Below are positions 57,701 through 64,000 of a stretch of 64,000 bases of DNA, one piece after another (within the stretch, counting starts at the first letter, position 1; every line of letters begins with the position of its first letter). Location: positions 207,001 through 271,000 of the forward strand of contig NW_027122924.1 of NCBI RefSeq assembly GCF_023973825.1, in the 5' to 3' direction. The translations under genes and the position numbers were made by a program. Under the pieces are notes generated by a model. It ran no database searches. It was not told where the DNA came from and worked only from the letters and a program-made list of their open reading frames with translations. Origin of the DNA: Plasmodium brasilianum. Its lineage: Eukaryota; Apicomplexa; Aconoidasida; Haemosporida; Plasmodiidae.

Positions 57701-58031
57701 TACTTAGTAGAGCCCTATAAGGACCATATATACTATTTAGGACTTTATTATTACTTGAATCATTTTCATTTACATATATCATGTTTTTGAATAAATTCTC
57801 TACTGTGTAATCTAAATCAACTTGGAAAATTAGTAAGTCTTCTTCTGTACTAATTTGGATTACACCATTTTCATCATACACATTGGGCCTTTCGTAATTT
57901 CCAAGAAGCTTATCAAACTCTTCAACTAAGTAGTTTTCTGGTAGTTCATTATTTTTCTCTTTTTTTATTTTTTCATACAGAGACCCATATGCAATGACGT
58001 TCGTGAATGGGCAGATTTTCATCTCCTCCAT
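54741..58031 (-). CDS. POLD1: DNA polymerase delta catalytic subunit
   Basis: A single exon encodes 1096 residues, typical for the family. It is the lagging-strand replicative polymerase with proofreading. Seen: exonuclease motif I FDIE (D310, E312), motif II NIINFDLPYIL, motif III YCIKDGLLPLRL; polymerase motif A DFASLYPSIM (D600), motif B NGRQLALKISANSVYGYTGA and motif C YGDTDS (D755, D757), all intact. The C-terminal domain has two cysteine clusters: CysA C1005-x2-C1008-x9-C1018-x2-C1021 (zinc) and CysB C1051-x2-C1054-x9-C1064-x4-C1069, which in this family carries the [4Fe-4S] cluster that binds the accessory subunits. The N-terminus starts MEEMKICPFTNVIAYGSLYE without the usual long basic tail. 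It is syntenic with PF3D7_1017000. Confidence 0.96.
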   Translation of the reverse strand: MEEMKICPFTNVIAYGSLYEKIKKEKNNELPENYLVEEFDKLLGNYERPNVYDENGVIQISTEEDLLIFQVDLDYTVENLFKNMIYVNENDSSNNKVLNSIYGPYRALLSKDRNFVTVPIIRIYSVTNNGYSVLVNVHNFFPYFYVEKPENFENDDMIKLEIMMNENLNLNNQYKIYDKKILKIEIVKTESLMYFKKNGKRDFLKITVLLPKMVPTLKKFFENIVNVNDKEIGGIVYEANLPFILRYIIDNKITGSSWIKCNRNNFSIRNKNKKLSNCTFEIDINYEHVQPMILEEAYQQIPKLRILSFDIECIKLDGKGFPDAKNDPIIQISSILYLQGDPIDKCIKFIFTLQECASIPGSNVIWFNDEKTLLEAWNEFIIRLDPDLLTGYNIINFDLPYILNRGTALNLKKLKFLGRIKNISSNVKESSFSSKQFGTHETKEININGRIQFDVYDLIKRDYKLKSYTLNYVSFEFLKEQKEDVHYSIMNELQNESPESRKRIATYCIKDGLLPLRLIDKLLFIYNYVEMARVTGTPFVYLLTRGQQIKVTSQLYRKCKELNYVIPSTYIKVNTNEKYEGATVLEPIKGYYIEPISTLDFASLYPSIMIAHNLCYSTLIKSNNEISELKDEDITTIQGKSNLKFVKKNVKKGILPLIVEELIDARKKVKELIKKEQNNITKMVLNGRQLALKISANSVYGYTGASSGGQLPCLEVAVSITTLGRSMIEKTKERVESYYSKKNGFEHNSTVVYGDTDSVMVKFGTDSIEEAMFLGKDAAQRISKEFLAPIKLEFEKVYCPYLLLNKKRYAGLLYTNPIKHDKMDCKGIETVRRDFCILIQQMMETVLNKLLIEKNLNSAIEYTKCKIKELLTNNIDMSLLVVTKSLGKTDYETRLPHVELAKKLKQRDSATAPNVGDRVSYIIIKGTKGQAQYERAEDPLYVLDNNLAIDYNHYLDAIKNTLSRIFEVIMQNSESLFCGDHTRHKTILTSSQTALSKFLKKAVRCIGCNSSIKKPPLCNHCKANKEFSIYMQKMKDFKNKQNEFFQLWTECQRCQGNLHVDVICMNRDCPIFYRRAKIKKDIANLQEQVSSLRTEW

Positions 58032-58149
58032 TTTGTTGGAGGCATGTTACGTGTAGCGGCGAGCACTGGGCTCCTGCACAAACTATTGGTATATGTGGAA
58101 ATGAGCAATTGTGCATATATAGGTATATGCGTAGGTATACGTGCAAGTA

Positions 58150-58310
58150 TACGTATGTATGTATAGATATACGTGTGTACGGATAGGTATATGTACGTAT
58201 GTATAGGTTTACGTATGTATGTATAGATATACGTGTGTACGGATAGGTATATGTACGTATGTATAGGTTTACGTATGTATGTATAGATATACATGTGTGC
58301 GTACAGATAT
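58150..58310. repeat. 60-bp tandem repeat upstream of DNA polymerase delta
   Basis: A 60-bp unit (containing GTATAGATATACGTGTGTAC and GGATAGGTATATGTAC) is repeated about 2.6 times with almost no variation. It is rich in TACGTA half-palindromes. It begins about 120 bp upstream of the polymerase start codon. Confidence 0.93.
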
Positions 58311-58819
58311 ACGTACGTACGTATATGCACATGAGGGGAGGAAGAGGAACACCACTAACATGCGTCAGCAGGTGCATATACTTGGCTTTTTTGCAAATGT
58401 TACGAAAAAAAAATAATTTAAAAAAAAAAAAAAAAATGCAGAAAAATATGACATATATTTTTTTAATATATTATCTTTTGTTGTTGGCCCCTGTAACTCT
58501 GATAGGATTTTACCTTATCTCAATTTTGTGAGCGATTGAAATTTAATATCCGCCTCAAATTATTCTGCTTTTTTTTGTTTTTATTGGTTAATTTTTTTGT
58601 TATTTTTGCTATTTTCCAAAACGCCATTTAATTTGAGGTGTGACAGTTGAAAAATATATTAAAGCCACTGGCGGATCTTTATATTATTTTTTTTAAAAGA
58701 AAATAAAAAATTTAATTTGAAGTTGACTTACCATATGTCACACTCGAATATTTTTGAAGTGAACAAGCGAGTGGAAAGAGCAAAAAAAAACAAAAAAAAA
58801 AAAAAAAAGATAAAAAAAT

Positions 58820-59140
58820 AAAGTGATAGAGAAATAAAGAGCAAGAAGTAATGAGACAGAGAAATAAAGAGAAAGAAGTAATGAGACAGAGAAATAGAGA
58901 TAAAGAGGTAATGAGACATAGAAATAAAGAGATATTGAGATAAAAAAATAAAGAGATACAGAGATAAAAAAATAAAGAGATAATGAGATAAAAAAATAAC
59001 AAGTAAAATGAGAAAAAAAAATAACGAGTAAAATGAGAAAAAAAAATAAAGAGATAATGAGATAACATAATAACGAGTAAAATGAGAAAAAAAAATAAAG
59101 AGATAATGAGATAACATAATAACGAGTAAAATGAGAAAAA
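58820..59140. repeat. A-rich array AAAGAGATAATGAGATAAAA / AATAACGAGTAAAATGAGAA
   Basis: Interleaved imperfect units of about 20-40 bp. The minus strand gives Phe/Leu/Ser false ORFs of nearly 150 codons. Confidence 0.85.
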
Positions 59141-60032
59141 AAAACAAAAATAGTGCAAAAAAGTTCATTTAAGCATGATATACATTCTCAATTCACCAGC
59201 AGAAAGGAGAACATAAATGTCGTCTTTTATTGTATGAATGTGCTTGGCGCTGATGTATTCGATGAAATAGCCAAAATGGGGAAAAAAAAAAAAATTAATT
59301 AAAATGAAATAAAATAAATTAAAATAAAATGAAATAAAATAAAATAAAATGAAATAAAATAAAATTAAATTAAATAAAATGAAATAAAATTAAATTAAAT
59401 AAAATGAAATAAAATGAAATAAAAAAATACTTCAAGAGTATTGGAAGGGATAAAAATAAATCAAAAGTAGCAGGCATTTAAGGCTTATTTTTTCCTCCTT
59501 TTTTATCCATTTCGTCTTATTCGCTTATAATTGCGAGAAAAACTGTTTCACTAGGAAAAACTTTCATTTTAGCAAAATTGGCAATCATATTAACTATCAG
59601 TTCGAATGATTTAAGTGTAGTTTGATATAAGAACGCTAGTTTTTTTTATATATTTTTTTTTCTTATCTGAATTAGCAAAAAAAAAAAAATGCTTAAAAAG
59701 TTAATGTTGTTGCTTAAATTTTTCGAATGGCAAAAGTGAAACTATTTTTGCTATGAGGAAAAGAAAGGAGAAAAATAGGCCTTTGTGGTACTTTTTTTTT
59801 TTCCAGCTCTTTAGGTGTAGCCATATACCCATGCACGTATCGACGTACACGCGTGTATATATCTAAATATATATGTATGTATATATATATATATATTTAC
59901 TCGTGCGGAATATTGAAACGCAGATATAATCAAATGTGTAAAAAGAACGAATAGACATTTGGTCCCCTCACATATTTGCCCATTTTTTATAAACGAAACA
60001 TGGAAAATTTTGTATACGTATTTGAAATGGTA

Positions 60033-60064
<32 letters not shown>

Positions 60065-62130
60065 TGAAAAGAGGATTTGCAAAAATATGAGAACTTTTTG
60101 TCTCTCATTTTAATTACAAATGGACATGTGCCGACTAATGACATGGGGCAGGGATGGACCCCAATGGTGGAATGACAAATAACGAATGAAAGAATTACAA
60201 AGTGCAATTCGCACTTTAACCGTTTTTGGAGCAAAACAGCTGTAATATGTACACATGTGTGTATAATATATTTTCATTTTCGAAATAAGTAATTATAAAT
60301 AACTATTGAGTAAGCTCCATAACATTGGAGGAATGTTTGAATGCTCTTTTTTATATGAAAACTATTTATTTGGGAACAGATATGTTCATAGCACAATTGT
60401 ATTATGAGCAGCTATTATGAATATTGAAAATAAGATGTCAAATGGGGTTATCAATACTTATGTTTTAACATATAAATAAGAAATTATGCTTTTTAAAAGT
60501 ACTGCTTATATTTTAGTAGTATTAAAAACAATTTTCTTTTTTTTCTTTTTTGAAACAGCTTTTTTCAACATTTTTGTTCAACTTTCGCAAAAATTTTGTA
60601 AAATATTTACAAAATTAATTTTTTGTTTTCTTTTAAATAGGAAAGGAACATAACACTTTTTTTTTTTTTTTTTTTTTTTTTATGTTCATTTAGAATATAG
60701 CCCGTCTTCTTTTTGATATATTCTTTTTATAAGTATTGAGATACAATAATACTTAAATGCAAATTGAAAAGGGCAAAAAAAAAGAAAAAAAAAAAAAAAA
60801 TCAACAATAAAGTAGATAGATAAAGAAGATAAAATGCTGTCATATTAATTTTGCGCAGTTGCGCCTTCACGCGTCCTACTACTGGCATTTGTGAAATTCT
60901 CTTTTTTGGAGTAATGGTTTTTCACGTAGTGTTCTAGCGTAAATGAACACACATATAAGCATGTTTATATATATACATATGCACATAAACATGCTTGCGT
61001 GTAACCATAGTCCCCTTTTTTTATAAAAACTGCATTATTTTACTGTCTTTCTCGTCAAGCACTAAACGAACGTAATAAAAAATTTAAGTACAATATACAA
61101 CATGTCCTTATATAATTGATAGGGGAAAAAAAAAAAATTATAAAATAAAAAATGAAAAAAAATGGAATAAAATAAAATAAAATGAAATAAAATGAAATAA
61201 AATGAAATCGAATGAATATTTTGCTTTCCTTTTTCTGTTTTATTTTGTATAACCGTGCGCCCCTTAATTTTGGTACGCTCCATATCGCTGTCATTTGTCA
61301 TGGGTCTTCTTTGATGTGCGCATATATGCAAAGTGTACTTCTTTTTTTTTTTTTTTTTTGTTTACATTTCATTAAGCTTCATTTCATATCTTTGTTTTGC
61401 ATTTTGATCTACTACATTTGAGAAGTAACTATTTGAGATTTATTCTGTTACTCATTATGTAACTTTTTTTGAAAAAAAAGAGAAAATGGATGATTATATA
61501 TGAACTTCAAAAAAAAAAAAAATTAAAGACCGATTATGCTAAGTAATATCATAATGAAAAAAAAGACTTGGTTAGAGCCATCAATATACAAGCTATAAAA
61601 AATATTTCTCTTACGAAATATAGTTATGTGTTCCAAATGTAAGTACTTGTAGGAAGGAAAAATAAAAAAATGAAAACATAAAAAAATGAAAATATAAAAA
61701 AATTAAAATATAAAAAAAACGAATAGAAACAATAAATAAATAAAAAAGTAAAAGCTTCCCATAGGCATGTCGTAGAACTTTTCTCTTCTTGTAATTTCAT
61801 TGTAATACACGTAAGGGCACATACATAAATATATACATATACATGCTACAAGAAGGAGAAACATAGAACAACAAGAACACGTTGTTTTAATGTAGGCATC
61901 AGTCGATGGATGAAATTTCTGCATGAACATGCATGTGAAAAATGAAATATATTTTTTATACTTATTTTTATACTTATTGTACACTTATTTTTATATCTAT
62001 TTTATACTTATTTTTATACCTATTTTATACTTGTTCTTATATACCTATTTTATACTTGTTTTTATATACCTATTTTATACTTATTTTTATATTTTTTTTT
62101 TAATTTTATTTTTTTTCTTATTTTATTTTT

Positions 62131-62346
62131 TTACTTCTTCTTGCAGTTGTGCGAGTTCTTCCCGAAAATATACGCTCTCACAAAATGTGCATGCAGTAAG
62201 ATACATGCTACCGTAAAAATAGACCACAAATTATTGGCTCTCAAAAATTTGACCACTTCTCTTTTTTTATATATACACATTATTTTATTTTGTAATTCAC
62301 TATCCATTTTTCTAATAGCCAATTTGTGGAATCCTCTTATCAACAT
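62131..62346 (-). CDS. Candidate small single-pass membrane protein (71 residues)
   Basis: A complete start-to-stop ORF with balanced composition. The N-terminus is amphipathic and basic (MLIRGFHKLAIRKMDSELQN), followed by IYKKREVVKFLRANNLW, one membrane segment (SIFTVACILLHAHFVRAYIF) and a short basic tail ending in three lysines. This layout is common in small subunits of mitochondrial respiratory or ATP synthase complexes and in ER tail proteins. No named family is recognised. The plus strand of the same interval is also open and carries a good acceptor (TTCTTCTTGCAG) and donor (GTAAGAT), so a plus-strand exon (LCEFFPKIYALTKCAC) is the competing model. Confidence 0.42.
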   Translation of the reverse strand: MLIRGFHKLAIRKMDSELQNKIMCIYKKREVVKFLRANNLWSIFTVACILLHAHFVRAYIFGKNSHNCKKK

Positions 62347-62929
62347 GTGATAACTGTGAGCGTTGATTTTATCGTGCTACGATATTTATGCTCCATTTTA
62401 TTTTTAACTTCCTAGCACAACTACTCACTACAAATGTAATTTAAAAAAAAAAAAAAAAGAGAAAAAAAATATTTATACATAAATAAAATAGTACTTTGTT
62501 ATTTTTGAAATAACTAAAAAGTAAAAGAAGAAAATTTTATTTTATTTTTTATATTTTCATCCTTTTTATTCTTTTTATTCTTTATTCTTTTTATTCTGTT
62601 CATTCTGTTCATTCTGTTTATTCTGTTTATTCTTTTTATTCTTTTTATCCTTTTTATTCTGTTCATTCTTCTTACCCTTTTTATTCTCTGCAATTTTGAA
62701 AAACAGTTTTATGTAACAACATTGGTGTATATCACTGCCAGCATAACAACACCAAAAAAATTTTCATTGAAATTATACGAATAGTAAATAGTAGCTATTT
62801 GCTATAGATGTACGTATATATATTTATATGTGTATGTATTTTTCTTTTTTTTAAAGTAAATTCCAGTAAAATTAACAATCTTATTTACAGTTTTCGTAGT
62901 CTCAACTTTGCCTTTTTTCTTAGTACAAA

Positions 62930-63400
62930 ATGAACGTTTTAAAGTTTTCAATTTTTTTGATAATTCTGTTAATCAGCTTGATGGAATGCCGATCTTCACA
63001 AGAGTTAACCCCAAGTCAAAATGTAAACAGAGTTAAGGTTTTTGAAGAGAGGATGAAAAATCTTTCGAAAAAGAAGAAACTAGTAATAGCAGCTACAGTT
63101 TTAGGAGCATGTCTGTTGGTAGGAAGTCTAATTGGTGGTGTTAGTTACGGATATATAAGGCATAAAAGAAAAAAAGATATGGAAGACGAGGAGTTTATAC
63201 ATATAGAGAGTCCTGTGAGAAATAGGGATAGTAGAACTGATAATGAAAAAAAATACAAGGGAGAAAAAATAGTACACTTTTATGAGGGTCCACCCAAATC
63301 AGGCACAATAAAAAAAGATCAGGATATACTGGGGAATGCAGACATTCCAAAAGAATCATCAGCTTATGACTTAGATGAAGATATATTTGTAGACGCATAA
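62930..63400 (+). CDS. ETRAMP10.3: Early transcribed membrane protein, ETRAMP10.3/UIS4 type
   Basis: A single exon encodes 156 residues. The order is diagnostic for ETRAMPs: a signal peptide (1-20, KFSIFLIILLISLMEC), a short Lys-rich luminal stretch (about 21-51), a transmembrane segment (about 52-74, VIAATVLGACLLVGSLIGGV), then a charged variable C-terminal tail. These are small integral proteins of the parasitophorous vacuole membrane with the tail facing the host cell. The neighbour is DNA polymerase delta, as for P. falciparum ETRAMP10.3 (PF3D7_1016900), the positional counterpart of rodent-malaria UIS4. The tail is rich in Glu/Asp/Lys and ends IFVDA. Poly(dA) and (GATA)n follow the stop codon. 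Confidence 0.9.
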   Translation: MNVLKFSIFLIILLISLMECRSSQELTPSQNVNRVKVFEERMKNLSKKKKLVIAATVLGACLLVGSLIGGVSYGYIRHKRKKDMEDEEFIHIESPVRNRDSRTDNEKKYKGEKIVHFYEGPPKSGTIKKDQDILGNADIPKESSAYDLDEDIFVDA

Positions 63401-63494
63401 AAACACACAGTCCTATAGACAAATGAAATAAATAAGAAAAAAAAAAAAAAAAAAAAAAAAACTCGCACATATATAAATATATATATATATATAT

Positions 63495-63525
<31 letters not shown>

Positions 63526-64000
63526 TATAGATATATATAGATATATAGATATTCCCCACTTACACATCCAATTACGTACCTACGCCGCACGCCAACATGC
63601 ATGTAGACATAATAGTAGAGAGAATATAATTTTTTACGTGAAAAATCATATGTATGCTCATCATATAAGACAAGTCATTTAATTAGGGAGAAGTTTATTA
63701 CGTATGACAGGGCAATATCTTTTTGATGTAAAGTGATACAAAGTGATACAATAACACTAGACGCAAAAAGAAAATTTGCATACAATTATTAGCAACTAAT
63801 GAATGAACTGTGAGTCAACTGTGAGTCAACTGTGAGTGAATTATGAATAAATTATGAATAAATTATGAATAAAAGGTGTGTTAAATAAAATTTAATAAAA
63901 TGAAAGGAAAACGAAATTCATGTACTTGTAAATTGTAAAGCAACGCCAGACGTGTGTTCCCATATGTAGTACAATGGTCCGAAGTGATAGAACATAATTA
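63401..64000. other. 3' flank of the ETRAMP gene
   Basis: Contains poly(dA) 63437-63460, TA repeats, an AGAT microsatellite (about 63497-63525) and a short array of CTGTGAGTCAA / TTATGAATAAA (about 63808-63875). No gene to the right edge. Confidence 0.6.

Larger units (their letters stand above)
58032..62929. other. Long divergent intergenic region between DNA polymerase delta and the ETRAMP gene
   Basis: About 4.9 kb. It contains the 60-bp array (58150-58310), an AAAGAGATAATGAGATAAAA array (58820-59140), an AAATAAAATG array (59295-59430), poly(dA) at 60039-60064, poly(dT) at 60657-60680, a TATTTTATACTTATTTTTAT array (61960-62095) and a TTTTTATTCTGTTCATTC array (62560-62685). The 71-codon ORF at 62131-62346 is the one gene-like island I support. 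Confidence 0.5.

Noticed and set aside
58712..59168. Antisense ORFs of nearly 150 codons (YFFFSFYSL repeats)
   Set aside because: Complement of the A-rich array; no conserved composition.
1..64000. tRNA, rRNA or snoRNA genes
   Set aside because: No cloverleaf with recognisable A and B boxes, rRNA core or paired C/D boxes could be supported by eye; a covariance-model scan would be decisive.

Overview
The window is nuclear DNA of a malaria parasite (genus Plasmodium). It is AT-rich, with long poly(dT)/poly(dA) tracts and (TA)n and TTTA-type simple repeats. Introns are short with T-rich 3' ends, coding genes are widely spaced, and proteins carry Asn/Asp/Ser-rich low-complexity inserts. Typical apicomplexan genes are present: a myosin A essential light chain, RON12, an ETRAMP and GRASP. 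Base composition looks intermediate between the very AT-rich Laverania/rodent species and the more GC-rich vivax/knowlesi group, so a P. ovale- or P. malariae-like species is likely. I did not compute GC content and cannot fix the species.

Fourteen confident protein genes lie in the same relative order as I recall on P. falciparum chromosome 10 (PF3D7_1016900 to PF3D7_1018200), read in the opposite direction. Left to right: PPP8-type EF-hand phosphatase (+, 2636-11095); unknown protein with a possible DPY-30-like helix pair (-, 12311-13102); TruB-type tRNA pseudouridine synthase with an apparent apicoplast leader (-, 13966-15576); proteasome lid subunit RPN5 (-, 17709-19317); large organellar helical-repeat/RAP-like protein (+, 21288-24667); basic unknown protein (-, 25901-27487); ING-domain-like protein (-, 29958-32003); myosin A essential light chain ELC (-, 36718-37672); phosphomannomutase in eight exons (+, 40324-42776); GRASP (+, 44836-46878); enoyl-CoA hydratase-related protein (-, 48145-49911); RON12 (+, 52227-53048); DNA polymerase delta catalytic subunit (-, 54741-58031); ETRAMP10.3/UIS4-type protein (+, 62930-63400). 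The window thus mixes housekeeping genes (replication, proteasome, sugar-nucleotide supply, RNA modification) with invasion and host-interface genes (ELC, RON12, ETRAMP). They are separate transcription units, not operons.

About half of the window is intergenic and dominated by tandem arrays with periods of 4 to 60 bases. Many of these arrays happen to be open in several frames and give false ORFs. Inside this filler are a few non-repetitive islands that look coding and are not among the 14 genes. The best are a 71-codon single-pass membrane protein ORF on the minus strand (62131-62346), a set of putative small exons on the plus strand (35377-35910) with resemblance to the TFIIH subunit TFB5, and short islands at 25474-25691, 43696-43877, 47193-47482, 51306-51443 and 54465-54758.

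The most notable protein-level observation is in the phosphatase: the metal-binding motif normally read GDxxDRG appears as GNYINRG, although the other catalytic motifs are kept.
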